52,513 nt of DNA from an uncultured Burkholderiales bacterium (GTDB lineage: Bacteria; Pseudomonadota; Gammaproteobacteria; Burkholderiales; Burkholderiaceae), in assembly GCA_937891045.1 (NCBI GenBank), contig CALBEV010000127.1:1-52513 (forward strand), read 5' to 3'. Under the pieces are notes generated by a model. It saw nothing but the letters and a program-made list of their open reading frames with translations. It was not told where the DNA came from and did no database searches. The translations under genes and the position numbers were made by a program. Positions 41,752 to 50,635 of this stretch are shown here, piece by piece; position 1 is the first letter of the stretch, and each line of letters opens with the position of its first letter.

Positions 41752-42582
41752 TCAAGAGACGGTGTTGGCGATACTGGCGGCGATGGGGCTGGGCGAGACC
41801 ACCGGTTTGACCACGGGTGTTCGGGCTTCAATCACCGCTGGTTTGAAGTCCAACAACTGGTTCCAAAAAACCAACTCCAGCTTGCCGTCCATGTGTTCGA
41901 CCAAGGCGGAACGGCTTTCCACCCAATCGCCATCGTTGCAATAAAGGACGCCGTCGATGTCGCGCATTTCAGCGCGGTGGATATGCCCACACACCACACC
42001 TTGGTAGCCGCGCTTGCGGGCCTCGTGGGCCACCGCTTTTTCAAAGTCGGCGACAAAGTTCAAGGCCTTCTTCACCTTGCCTTTGAGGAAGGCCGACAAA
42101 GACCAATAGGGCAAACCCATGCGGGCACGAACCCGGTTGAAATGGCGGTTCAAGCGCAGCGTTAATTCATACAAGCTGTCGCCCACATAAGCCAGCCATT
42201 TGGCGTATTTCACCACCGGGTCAAAGTAGTCGCCATGAATCAACCACAAACGGCGGCCATCGGCCATGGTGTGCGTGGCTTCTTCCATCACTTGCACGCC
42301 ACCGAAATGGTGGTCTGCAAAGTCGCGGGCGAATTCATCGTGGTTGCCTGGGATGTACACCACATGGCAGCCTTTGCGAACGCGCTTCAAGATTTTTTGC
42401 ACCACATCGTTGTGGGCCTGCGGCCAATACCATTTGCGGCGCAGTTGCCAGCCATCGACGATGTCGCCCACCAAATACAGGTGATCGCTGGTGTGGGATT
42501 TGAGAAAGGCCAGCAGTTCTTCGGCTTGGCACCCCGGGGTGCCCAGGTGCAAATCTGAAATGAAGACGGCTCTGTAATGCAT
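41752..42582 (-). CDS. PlcP-like metallophosphoesterase (phospholipase C type)
   Basis: A 276-residue calcineurin-like phosphoesterase. Motifs are SDLHLGTPGCQAEELL, GDIVDGW, PGNHDE near residue 84, HGDYFDPVV and GHIHRAEM, the metal-binding set. The residues around them (VDGWQLRRKWYWPQAHNDV, LPYWSLSAFLKGKVK, NDGDWVESRSALVEHMDG) match the PlcP group that hydrolyses phosphatidylcholine and phosphatidylethanolamine to diacylglycerol in phosphate-starved Sinorhizobium. Such genes are commonly annotated as UDP-2,3-diacylglucosamine diphosphatase (LpxH), from which they differ in surroundings. AGAGGA precedes the ATG 42582. Operon with lplT; Pho-box-like site upstream. Confidence 0.82.
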   Translation of the reverse strand: MHYRAVFISDLHLGTPGCQAEELLAFLKSHTSDHLYLVGDIVDGWQLRRKWYWPQAHNDVVQKILKRVRKGCHVVYIPGNHDEFARDFADHHFGGVQVMEEATHTMADGRRLWLIHGDYFDPVVKYAKWLAYVGDSLYELTLRLNRHFNRVRARMGLPYWSLSAFLKGKVKKALNFVADFEKAVAHEARKRGYQGVVCGHIHRAEMRDIDGVLYCNDGDWVESRSALVEHMDGKLELVFWNQLLDFKPAVIEARTPVVKPVVSPSPIAASIANTVS

Positions 42583-42644
42583 CGATTCCTCTTTTTGAAA
42601 TAGAGTTGTTGTGGATTGCATGAAGTCAAGCGTAAGTGGCTAAT

Positions 42645-42662
42645 GTGACTGTCTGATGAAAC
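42645..42662 (-). promoter_or_regulatory. Pho-box-like site upstream of the plcP-like gene
   Basis: Minus strand GTTTCAT-CAGA-CAGTCAC, 11 of 14 repeat positions, 63 bases before ATG 42582. Confidence 0.4.
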
Positions 42663-42716
42663 CGATGTCGTTCAAAGCGACAATGAGTTCATTGCTCATC
42701 ATCAGGAGGCTGTTGT

Positions 42717-43508
42717 ATGATCGTCAAACAAATTTGGACCGCCAACCCCTACCGCAATTTCAACTACCTTGTGGCCTGCGCTGAAACCGGTGAAGCCTTG
42801 GCCATCGACCCGCTGGACAGCGACAAGTGTTTGAAAGCCGCCAAAGACGAAGGCTGGGACATCACCCAAATCTTGAACACCCACGAGCACCATGACCACA
42901 TTGGCGGCAACGATGCGGTGGTGGCCGCCACCGGTGCCAAGGTGTTGGCCCATGCCAAAGCCGGGGGCAGCATTCCTGGCATGTTTCGTGGGCTGATGGC
43001 CGGTGACATCATCAAGGTGGGCAAAACTGTCGAGTTGGAAGCCTTGGACACCCCCGGGCACACCATGTGCCACATTTGCTTGTGTGCCCACACCGATCAA
43101 CCCGCCTTGTTTTCAGGGGACACCTTGTTCAATGCAGGCGCAGGTAACTGCCACAACGGTGGCAACGCGCAAGCGCTCTACAACACCTTCGCGCAGCAAC
43201 TCAACAAGCTGCCAGCCAACACCCGCATTTACCCCGGCCACGATTACATTGAAAACAACCTGCGTTTCACCTTGGACCGCGAGCCCGACAACCACGCCGC
43301 GCAAAGTTTGCTCAATCAAGTCCGTGGTCAAAACTTGGAAGCACCCCTGGTCACCACTTTGGCGCAAGAGCGCGAGGTCAATACTTTTTTCCGCTTGGGT
43401 CAAGCCAGTCTCATTGACACATTGCGCCAAGCCTTCCCAGACTTGCCCGCCCAACCGGATGAAGAAACCGTGTTTGTGAAACTGCGTGAACTGCGCAACA
43501 CTTGGTGA
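42717..43508 (+). CDS. gloB: glyoxalase II (hydroxyacylglutathione hydrolase)
   Basis: A 263-residue metallo-beta-lactamase-fold enzyme with the HxHxDH motif THEHHDHIGG (residues 55-64) and further metal ligands in DTPGHTMCHI, FSGDTLFNAGAG and YPGHDYIENN. It hydrolyses S-D-lactoylglutathione to lactate and glutathione in methylglyoxal detoxification. AGGAG stands upstream of the ATG. It is divergent to the plcP-like operon. Confidence 0.95.
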   Translation: MIVKQIWTANPYRNFNYLVACAETGEALAIDPLDSDKCLKAAKDEGWDITQILNTHEHHDHIGGNDAVVAATGAKVLAHAKAGGSIPGMFRGLMAGDIIKVGKTVELEALDTPGHTMCHICLCAHTDQPALFSGDTLFNAGAGNCHNGGNAQALYNTFAQQLNKLPANTRIYPGHDYIENNLRFTLDREPDNHAAQSLLNQVRGQNLEAPLVTTLAQEREVNTFFRLGQASLIDTLRQAFPDLPAQPDEETVFVKLRELRNTW

Positions 43509-43584
43509 GCCTTCTTGATTTGCAACCCACCCCTGGCGCTGGTTGCTTCAGCCCAGATGAATCGCTTGTTATTAAAATGCCCAG

Positions 43585-44499
43585 ATGAAATTCAATAAAG
43601 CACAAACCGATTTGCTATGGGTCGCAGCCTGTCTGTTGCTGTATGCTTTTCTGGCATTTGAATTTGAATTTTCCGAGCAGATTTTTCAATTCACCCAAAG
43701 CTACGAGCGCCTGCAACTGGATGAAATGCCATTGGCCTTGCTCATCCTCGGCATGGGGCTGGCTTGGTATTCCTGGCGCCGATCCCAGGAAGCCAAACAA
43801 GAAGTCCAAGAACGGATTCGCTCTGAATCCAAGGTGCAAGAACTGCTGAGCCACAACAGTGATTTGGCGCAACGTTTGTTCACGGCCCAAGAAGACGAGC
43901 GGCGTGCATTGGCCCGTGAGTTGCACGATGAAATGGGGCAAACATGCACGGCCATCCGGACCGAGGCGGCGGTGTTGGCGGGCGGTCAGCTCACCCCAAC
44001 AGCCGTCCTGGATTCGGCACAGCGCATCGCGGACAGCGCCCAAGCACTTTCATGGCTGACAAGGGATTTGTTGCAGCGTTTGCGCCCTGCGGTCTTGGAC
44101 AGCATGGGTTTGGCCGATGCCTTGTCGATCCATTGCGAGCAATGGCAAACCAGCAATGGGGTCGTCTGCACATTCGAGTCTCAGGCGTTGCCAGCGCATT
44201 TGGATGACTATGTGTGCGTGACGATTTACCGCTTGTTGCAAGAGAGTTTGACGAATGTGGCCAAACACGCCAACGCCACGCGGGTCGAGGTGCAATTGAG
44301 CTTGCTCGCCCCACATGGCTTGGCATTGCGTGTGCATGACAATGGCCAAGGCATGCACGACCCCATGGCCCACCATGCTGGCTTTGGTTTGCTGGGCATG
44401 CGCGAGCGGGCATTGAGCTTGGGCGGCCGACTGCATTTGCAAAGTGCGTTGGGTCATGGTTTCTTGGTGTTGGTTGAACTGCCACTGGAGGCCAGATGA
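43585..44499 (+). CDS. NarX/UhpB-type sensor histidine kinase
   Basis: A 304-residue membrane kinase. Two membrane helices at about 9-26 and 48-64 enclose a very short periplasmic loop (about 20 residues). Then follow a coiled linker, the HisKA_3 dimerisation domain with H114 in ARELHDEMGQ, and an HATPase_c domain with N224/H228 (ESLTNVAKHANA), DNGQG (252-256) and GFGLLGMRERA (266-276). The loop is too short for a large sensor domain, so sensing is likely at the membrane. Overlaps the partner regulator by an ATGA. Confidence 0.93.
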   Translation: MKFNKAQTDLLWVAACLLLYAFLAFEFEFSEQIFQFTQSYERLQLDEMPLALLILGMGLAWYSWRRSQEAKQEVQERIRSESKVQELLSHNSDLAQRLFTAQEDERRALARELHDEMGQTCTAIRTEAAVLAGGQLTPTAVLDSAQRIADSAQALSWLTRDLLQRLRPAVLDSMGLADALSIHCEQWQTSNGVVCTFESQALPAHLDDYVCVTIYRLLQESLTNVAKHANATRVEVQLSLLAPHGLALRVHDNGQGMHDPMAHHAGFGLLGMRERALSLGGRLHLQSALGHGFLVLVELPLEAR

Positions 44500-45140
44500 T
44501 TCGAGTTCTTTTGGTAGACGACCACCCGGTGGTGCGCTCGGGTTATTTGCGTTTGTTGTCGCAAGACCCGGAGATTCAAGTGGTGGCCGAAGCCAGCACC
44601 GCCGACGAGGGCTACCAAGCTTTCGGCACCCATTCGCCGGATGTGACCATCACCGACTTGTCCATGCCCGGTGTCGGCGGCTTGGGCTTGTTGCAAAAAA
44701 TACTGGCCCGGGATGCCTCTGCTCGTGTATTGGTGTGCAGCATGTACGACTCGGTGCAGGTGGTGCAACGCGCGATGCAAACAGGGGCCAAGGGCTTTGT
44801 GTCCAAAAACGCGCAACCCGAAGAATTGGTGCGGGCAGTGCATGCGGTGCATGCGGGGCGTGTCTTCAACATGGACCATTTGAAGCAGCAAGAGGGCAGC
44901 CTTGCCGCGGATGACGAGGTGCAGCGCATTGCCAGCTTAACGGCCCGTGAGTTTGAAACCTTCAGACTGTTGGCGCAAGGCCAAAGCGTTGCTGAATGCG
45001 CAGCGGCCTTGCACCTGAGCCAAAAAACCATCTCCAACCACCAGACCCAAATCAAAGAAAAATTGCAGGTGGCCACCTTGGCTGCCATGGTGCATTTGGC
45101 GCAACGCCACCATGTGATTGACAGCCCAGCCGACCTCTGA
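44496..45140 (+). CDS. NarL/LuxR-type response regulator
   Basis: A 214-residue regulator with a receiver domain (acidic D8-D9, phosphoacceptor D54, K104) and a C-terminal LuxR-type helix-turn-helix (about 146-205, SLTAREFETFRLLAQGQSVAECAAALHLSQKTISNHQTQIKEKL). It is the cognate partner of the kinase encoded immediately upstream. Regulators of this type control PQQ alcohol dehydrogenase genes in other bacteria, fitting the genes that follow; this link is inferred. Confidence 0.94.
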   Translation: MIRVLLVDDHPVVRSGYLRLLSQDPEIQVVAEASTADEGYQAFGTHSPDVTITDLSMPGVGGLGLLQKILARDASARVLVCSMYDSVQVVQRAMQTGAKGFVSKNAQPEELVRAVHAVHAGRVFNMDHLKQQEGSLAADDEVQRIASLTAREFETFRLLAQGQSVAECAAALHLSQKTISNHQTQIKEKLQVATLAAMVHLAQRHHVIDSPADL

Positions 45141-45146
45141 GGGCGT

Positions 45147-45200
45147 AAAAAAACCTCCACGGTCGCCCGTGGAGGTTGAAGCCACCCAAGCTAAGGTGGC
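45147..45200 (-). terminator. terminator of the TonB receptor gene, with tandem hairpin
   Basis: Arms CCTCCACGG (45154-45162) and CCGTGGAGG (45167-45175) with an AA/TT extension, followed on the minus strand by a run of seven T (45147-45153). A second hairpin GCCACC/GGTGGC lies at 45181-45200, on the receptor side. The U-run faces the receptor gene; the first hairpin may also slow the response-regulator transcript. Confidence 0.8.
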
Positions 45201-45222
45201 GTGTTAGTTGTGTTTTAGCTTG

Positions 45223-47544
45223 TTAGAACTGGTAGCGCAAACCCACCAAGTAGCTGCGGGGAGCGCCGGGGGCGACGAATTTAGAAAGAGTTTGTTCAGT
45301 TGCGTCGTTACCACCATCGACTTTGAAATTGTTTTCACCAATCATGCCGTAGGTTTCGTAACGGGTGTCCAGCACGTTGTTGATCTTGGCAAACAAGGTC
45401 AGGCCTTTTTGAGCCTGGTAGCTGGCTTTGAGGTTGAGCAAGGTGTAGCCCTTGATGCTGGCGTCCATCGCAGTGCTTTCATCTTCCGTGCCGATGTTGC
45501 CATCTTCATTTCCCTGGGTCACGATGCTGGAACTGTATTGAACACCAGCGCCCAAGTTGAGTTGGTTTGTGGCTTGCCAGTTTAGGTTCAACTTCAAGGT
45601 GTTGAGTGGCAAACCAGGCAGTCGCATGCCTGGGGTGATGTCCATTTCGCGTTCGCCTGCCAACAGTTCAACTTCGGACTCGTAGGTGGCTTTCAAATAA
45701 CTGTAGGCCACACCCATGCGGACGGTGCCCCAAGATTTGTTGGCACTGATGTCCACGCCTTGGTAGCGGGTTTTGTCGAAGTTTTTGAAATAGCCCAAGC
45801 CTGGTGTGGCACTTGGAATGAACAGAATATCGTCTTTGTTGGTGGTCTGATAAGCAGACAAGGCCATGCTGTAGTTGTTGGCATTGGTCCAACGCATGCC
45901 CGCTTCCAGGGTTTGAGCCACCACTTGTTTCAAGAAGGGGTCGGCTTGCAAGCCAGTGGGCAGTTGACAAGGGTTGGCAGGGTCGGCGCAACCCAACTCT
46001 ATGACGGTGGGTGCCCGGTTGCTTTGCGACCAATTGCCAAAGAAGGTTGCGTTGTCACCCAGTTTGTGGCTCAAGCCGAATGAGGGGTTGAATTTGCGGT
46101 AGGTGAACTTCTCTTCAGGTTGGACGACACCTGGTTCGTATTCACCATCCTCTTGGTCGTAGTAATCGGTGATGGTGTTGCGGACCAATTTTTGGTTGTA
46201 CCGACCAGCCAAGGTGAAGTGTGTTTGCTCGCTCAATTTGATGGTGTCTGAAATGTAAACACCAAACGCAGTAGATTGCCCTTTGACGCCAGCTGTGTCG
46301 ATGGCGGCATCAGCGCAATTGGACACGCCACGCGTTTCACTGATGGCACATTCTTCCTCAGCTGAAGCGGCGTAACTGCTGCGGCTCATGTCCAAAGTGG
46401 CACCAGTGGTGATTTGGTGGGCATCCAACAACTTGGTCATGTTGACACTGGCACCGTAGCTGGTTTGCGATGTTCTGGAATGGCGGAGTTCGCCTTCAGC
46501 TTCACCAGTGGTTAGTGGTGCAGGATCAGCATTCCACTCCACATCCCCACCCAACCGTTTTTGCGTGCCGCTGCGCACATACGCCGTGGCAGCCAACTCG
46601 GTGTTGGCATCCAACACACGCTGCAAATTGAAGGTCAGCAAGCTGGTGGTGTTTTTGGTTTCATCGGGGTGGCTGTACACCGCTGCACGTCTGCCGTCAT
46701 ACAAAGTGCCTTTGTCTACAGGAGTGCCTTCACCTTCTTCGCCATAGTTGGTACTGGGTGTCAAACCATTGCCCACCAATTTGCTGGTGCCGTACAAGAA
46801 GGAAACGTCCCAGTTGCTGTCTTCTTGGCTGCGGCCCATCTTCACAAAAATGTTTTGCAATTCGCCGTTGGAGTGATCGCGCCAACCTTTTTCGTCAAAC
46901 GCGGTGGCGGCCACAAACCGGTGCCAACCGTCACTCGACTTGCTGCCGTGCGTCAGGTCCACTTTGGCACGACCAAAACTACCCAAACTCAAGCCGAGTT
47001 CATTGCCTTGCGTGGTCAGACCCGATTTGGTGGTGAAGGCCAAGGCCCCGCCCAAGGTGTTCAAGCCGTAAATGGGGTTGGAGCCGGGCACCAGGGTCAC
47101 GCTCTCAAAAGCGGCCTCGGGCAGCATGTCCCAATTGACCACATCGCCAAACGGTTCGTTGACACGCACACCATCCATGTAGACCGACAAACCTTGCGCT
47201 GCCCCCAAAATGGCAGAGGCGCGTGAGCCGCGGTAGGTCACATCAGCTTGGTAAGGGCTGCCTTGAATGTCGTTCACGTTCACGCCATTCAAGTTCTCAT
47301 TCATGAACTCTGAAATGTTCAAGGTGTTGCCCGCTTTGAAGGTCTCGCTGTTGAGGCTTTGCACCTCGTAGGGCAATTTGTTTTTTTCGATGCCAATGCC
47401 GGGCAGCGGTGAGGTGTTGACCACCTGCACTTCTTTCAAGCTGCCGCCTTCAGCAGCCTGCTGCGCCCTGCTGGCCATCGGCCAAAGCAAGACAAGCACC
47501 GCACAAGCGGTCAGGGATCGGGCAAAGGGGATGTTGTTGATCAT
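45223..47544 (-). CDS. TonB-dependent outer membrane receptor
   Basis: A 773-residue receptor with a signal peptide (hydrophobic residues 9-24, cleavage near SRA). The plug domain (about 30-170) contains YRGSRASAILGAAQGLSVYMDGVRVNEPFGDVVNWDMLPEAAFESVTLVPGSNPIYGLNTLGGALAF, and the 22-strand barrel ends in the typical aromatic C-terminus (LVGLRYQF). The ligand is unknown; no siderophore synthesis genes are nearby. Its position between a two-component system and PQQ/molybdenum oxidoreductase genes suggests uptake of a cofactor or metal such as PQQ, iron or a lanthanide complex. ATG 47544 is used; the frame extends to 47580. Confidence 0.93.
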   Translation of the reverse strand: MINNIPFARSLTACAVLVLLWPMASRAQQAAEGGSLKEVQVVNTSPLPGIGIEKNKLPYEVQSLNSETFKAGNTLNISEFMNENLNGVNVNDIQGSPYQADVTYRGSRASAILGAAQGLSVYMDGVRVNEPFGDVVNWDMLPEAAFESVTLVPGSNPIYGLNTLGGALAFTTKSGLTTQGNELGLSLGSFGRAKVDLTHGSKSSDGWHRFVAATAFDEKGWRDHSNGELQNIFVKMGRSQEDSNWDVSFLYGTSKLVGNGLTPSTNYGEEGEGTPVDKGTLYDGRRAAVYSHPDETKNTTSLLTFNLQRVLDANTELAATAYVRSGTQKRLGGDVEWNADPAPLTTGEAEGELRHSRTSQTSYGASVNMTKLLDAHQITTGATLDMSRSSYAASAEEECAISETRGVSNCADAAIDTAGVKGQSTAFGVYISDTIKLSEQTHFTLAGRYNQKLVRNTITDYYDQEDGEYEPGVVQPEEKFTYRKFNPSFGLSHKLGDNATFFGNWSQSNRAPTVIELGCADPANPCQLPTGLQADPFLKQVVAQTLEAGMRWTNANNYSMALSAYQTTNKDDILFIPSATPGLGYFKNFDKTRYQGVDISANKSWGTVRMGVAYSYLKATYESEVELLAGEREMDITPGMRLPGLPLNTLKLNLNWQATNQLNLGAGVQYSSSIVTQGNEDGNIGTEDESTAMDASIKGYTLLNLKASYQAQKGLTLFAKINNVLDTRYETYGMIGENNFKVDGGNDATEQTLSKFVAPGAPRSYLVGLRYQF

Positions 47545-47702
47545 GGTCAATTCACGTGAGGTTGCAGGAAAGTCTGGCAATGTAGGCAGGTCAGCCCCGT
47601 GTTGATAGGGAAATATTCCTTGTCATGGGCCTCTCAGGGAAAGTCAGCAGGTAGATTCCCTTGGTTAGGCCCTGTCGCTGCAACCTAGGCGACTTGGAGT
47701 GT

Positions 47703-47748
47703 CTCAAAAAGAGAATTTGAGCAGTCAAACAAGGGCTTTCCCTTATAT
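47703..47748 (+). promoter_or_regulatory. inverted repeat and possible -10 box before the iorA-like gene
   Basis: CTCAAA (47703-47708) and TTTGAG (47716-47721) form an inverted repeat with a 7-base gap, just upstream of where a -35 box would stand for a TATATA -10 box at 47743-47748. This is the layout of an activator-controlled promoter in the 266-base divergent region between the receptor and oxidoreductase genes. Confidence 0.35.
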
Positions 47749-47810
47749 AGGCCGTGCTGGACTTCATTAATATGACCCATGTCCCGCATCCCTCAATCAA
47801 GGAAGTATCT

Positions 47811-48272
47811 ATGAGCCTTCAATTCAAAGTCAACGGCAAAGCCGTTCAGTCCAACTCCGAGGCCGACACGCCTTTGCTTTGGGTCATTCGTGATGAACTC
47901 GGCATGACCGGCACCAAGTTCGGTTGTGGCGCTGCCCTGTGCGGTGCTTGCACCGTGCATGTCAACGGTGAAGCCGTGCGTTCATGCCAAACACAAGTTG
48001 GCAATGTGGCTGGCTCCAGCGTCAGTACCATTGAAAGCCTGGGTTCTGGTTCACACCCACTGCAAAAAGCCTGGGTCAAGCACCAAGTGCCCCAGTGCGG
48101 CTACTGCCAGTCTGGTCAGCTCATGAGCGCTGCCGCGCTGTTGAGAACCAACAAGAACCCAAGCGACGCAGACATTGATGCAGCCATGGCTGGCAATCTG
48201 TGCCGTTGCGGTACTTACACACGAATCCGTGCTGCTGTCAAAGATGCCGCATCCATGATGCGCGCTGCTTAA
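47811..48272 (+). CDS. 2Fe-2S subunit of a molybdenum hydroxylase (IorA-like)
   Basis: A 153-residue electron-transfer subunit with two 2Fe-2S clusters: C39, C44, C47, C59 ([11 protein letters not shown]) and C96, C99, C131, C133 (QCGYCQSGQ and CRCG). It passes electrons from the molybdopterin subunit encoded 18 bases downstream. It lacks its own signal peptide, so it is probably co-exported with the Tat-targeted partner. AGGAAG precedes the ATG 47811; the frame is open further up to 47754. Codon use is rich in GCT and CGT, unlike most neighbours, indicating high expression. Confidence 0.93.
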   Translation: MSLQFKVNGKAVQSNSEADTPLLWVIRDELGMTGTKFGCGAALCGACTVHVNGEAVRSCQTQVGNVAGSSVSTIESLGSGSHPLQKAWVKHQVPQCGYCQSGQLMSAAALLRTNKNPSDADIDAAMAGNLCRCGTYTRIRAAVKDAASMMRAA

Positions 48273-48290
48273 TTTCAAAGGAAATACATC

Positions 48291-50432
48291 ATGATGAGCA
48301 CACAATCAAACCGTCGCGACTTCCTCAAGACAACCACCATCACCACCTCCGGCCTGATCATGGGCGTGGTCTTGCCAGGTACCGTTCGTGAAACCATGGC
48401 CGCTGGCACATTGCACACCCCCAATGCATGGGTGCACATTGCCGACGACAACAGCATCACCCTCATCTCTGCTCGTTCAGAAATGGGTCAAGGCGTGTAC
48501 ACCTCCATGCCCATGTTGATCGCTGAAGAACTCAACGTCGATGTCACCAGAGTCAACGTGGCTGCTGCTCCCCCCGGAGCCCAGTACGCCAACGCTTTCT
48601 TGGGCGCCATGATCACGGGTGGTTCCACCTCTGTTCGTGAAGGCTGGGAAAAGCTGCGTATCGCTGGCGCACAAGTGCGCGAAATGTTGGTCGCTGCTGC
48701 TGCTGCAGAGTGGGGCGTTCCTGCCTCTTCTGTCAAAGCCGACAACGGCATGCTGATTGGCCCCGGCGGCAAGAAAGCCACCTACGGTCAAATGGCTGAA
48801 GCTGCTTCCAAGCAGCCCGTGCCAGAAAAACCATTCATCAAAGCACCCAAAGACTTCCGCGTCGTGGGCAAGCGCATTCCCCGTACCGACATCGCTGCCA
48901 AAGTCAACGGCACTGCACAGTTTGGTATCGACGTTCGCCTGCCTGGCATGGTTTACGCCAGCTTGGAGCAGTGCCCCGTGATCGGTGGCACCGTCAAGAG
49001 CCTGGACAGCGCTGCTGCCAAAGCCATGCCTGGCGTGGTTGACGTGGTGCAAATCCCTGACGGCGTGGCTGTTGTGGCCAGCTCCTACTGGGCTGCTGTC
49101 AAGGCACGTCGTGCTCTGAAAATCGAATGGGATATGGGCCCAGGCGCTGCTGTCAGCACTGCCAGCATGATCAATGGAACCATGGAAGCCGCAAAGAATG
49201 GCAAAGTCATTGCTGTGCAGCCTCCCGTTGGCGATGCCAAGACTGCAATTGCCAATTCAGCCAAACAAATCAGCGCGACTTACATCACGCCTTTGTTGTC
49301 ACACTCACCCCTGGAACCCATGAACTTCACCGCCCACGTCACTGCTGGCAAGGCGCTGCTGATCGGTGGCTCACAGTTCCAACAAGGTGCACAGGGTGCA
49401 ACTGCCGCAGCTTTGGGTCTCAAGCCCGAAGATGTGGACGTGCAAACCACCTTCTTGGGTGGTGGTTTTGGTCGCCGTATCGAACTCGACAACGTGGTCC
49501 AAGCTGCTCAAATTTCCAAAGCAGTCAGACTGCCTGTCAAGTTGGTCTGGTCTCGTGAAGATGACATGACCCATGACTTCTACAGCCCCATGGCCGTCAA
49601 CCAACTGACTGCTGGCATGGATGCCAATGGCAAGCCCACCGGTATTCACCACCGTGTCACTTCTCAGTCCATCACACAACGTGCGTTTGGTCTGCCAAAA
49701 GACACACTCGATCCTTTCATGGTCGAGTACGCTGTGGCGCCTTATGGCATCCCCAACAGCCAACACGATTTGGTGATCCATGATGCTGGTTTGCGCGTCG
49801 GTTACTACCGCGCCGTGAGCCACAAGCAAAACTGCTACGCCAACGAGTGTTTCATGGACGAAATGGCCAAGGCCGCTGGCAAAGACCCTGTCGACTACCG
49901 CCTGTCTTTGTTGGCCGACAAACCACGTCACGCCAATGCACTCAAGCAAGCTGTTAACAAGTCTGGCTACAGAAAAGGCGCCCGCAAAGGTCGCGCTTTT
50001 GGTGTCGCTGTGATGGACGGTTATGACGCTTACTTGGCTGTCATCTCTGAAATCAGCTTGGGCGTAGACGGTGAAGTTCGTGTTCACAAAGTGACTGCTG
50101 CTGTCGATTTGGGCGTGATTGTCAACCCTGAGATCGTTGAACAACAAATCCAGTCCAGCATCATCATGGCCATGGCCACGGCGCTGAAGCACTCCATCAC
50201 GGTCGAAGGCGGCAAGGTTCAACAAACCAACTTCCACAACTATACGCTGGTTCGTACCAACGAATCACCAGATATCAACATCGTGTTGATCAAGAGCACC
50301 GAAAAGCCTGGCGGTATCGGCGAGCCTTTCATGGCTGCAACCGTGCCTTCATTGGCCAACGCTGTTGCCAACCTGACTGGCAAGCGTATTCGTACATTGC
50401 CACTCACTGGCAAAACGATCCAAGAAGCCTGA
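48291..50432 (+). CDS. Tat-exported molybdopterin subunit of aldehyde/isoquinoline oxidoreductase type (IorB-like)
   Basis: A 713-residue catalytic subunit of the xanthine dehydrogenase superfamily. The twin-arginine signal (NRRDFLK at residues 8-14 plus a hydrophobic stretch) shows export to the periplasm as a folded protein. Motifs include EMGQGVYTSMPMLIAEEL, the VNGTAQFGIDVRLPGM region, GGGFGRRIELDNV and a C-terminal GEPFMAATVPSLANAV with the active-site Glu. The substrate is uncertain: aldehyde or N-heterocycle. No dedicated cytochrome subunit is adjacent. A strong terminator follows 42 bases later. Confidence 0.9.
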   Translation: MMSTQSNRRDFLKTTTITTSGLIMGVVLPGTVRETMAAGTLHTPNAWVHIADDNSITLISARSEMGQGVYTSMPMLIAEELNVDVTRVNVAAAPPGAQYANAFLGAMITGGSTSVREGWEKLRIAGAQVREMLVAAAAAEWGVPASSVKADNGMLIGPGGKKATYGQMAEAASKQPVPEKPFIKAPKDFRVVGKRIPRTDIAAKVNGTAQFGIDVRLPGMVYASLEQCPVIGGTVKSLDSAAAKAMPGVVDVVQIPDGVAVVASSYWAAVKARRALKIEWDMGPGAAVSTASMINGTMEAAKNGKVIAVQPPVGDAKTAIANSAKQISATYITPLLSHSPLEPMNFTAHVTAGKALLIGGSQFQQGAQGATAAALGLKPEDVDVQTTFLGGGFGRRIELDNVVQAAQISKAVRLPVKLVWSREDDMTHDFYSPMAVNQLTAGMDANGKPTGIHHRVTSQSITQRAFGLPKDTLDPFMVEYAVAPYGIPNSQHDLVIHDAGLRVGYYRAVSHKQNCYANECFMDEMAKAAGKDPVDYRLSLLADKPRHANALKQAVNKSGYRKGARKGRAFGVAVMDGYDAYLAVISEISLGVDGEVRVHKVTAAVDLGVIVNPEIVEQQIQSSIIMAMATALKHSITVEGGKVQQTNFHNYTLVRTNESPDINIVLIKSTEKPGGIGEPFMAATVPSLANAVANLTGKRIRTLPLTGKTIQEA

Positions 50433-50474
50433 TCCTCCTGGCGCTGACCAGTTCAGCGCTTGGTTGTTCAGCAG

Positions 50475-50504
50475 AAAAGAGCGGGCTTGCCCGCTCTTTT
50501 TTTT
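50475..50504 (+). terminator. strong intrinsic terminator after iorB-like gene
   Basis: AAGAGCGGGC pairs with GCCCGCTCTT around a TT loop, followed by eight T. The GC-rich 10-bp stem is typical. Confidence 0.9.
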
Positions 50505-50594
50505 GCGTCCACAAAACTGCGGCCATCAACGCTGCCAATCACAACATCCTTGCAAGTCTTGGTGAGTCGTTGCAGATTCAATGGCAAAGCCCAT

Positions 50595-50619
50595 GAAAAA
50601 GCCACCCGAAGGTGGCTTT
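50595..50619 (-). terminator. terminator of the binding protein-cytochrome gene
   Basis: On the minus strand, GCCACC and GGTGGC around a 4-base loop (TTCG), followed by five T. It begins 17 bases after the stop of the minus-strand gene. Confidence 0.75.
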
Positions 50620-50635
50620 GGGGGGAGATGAAGAA

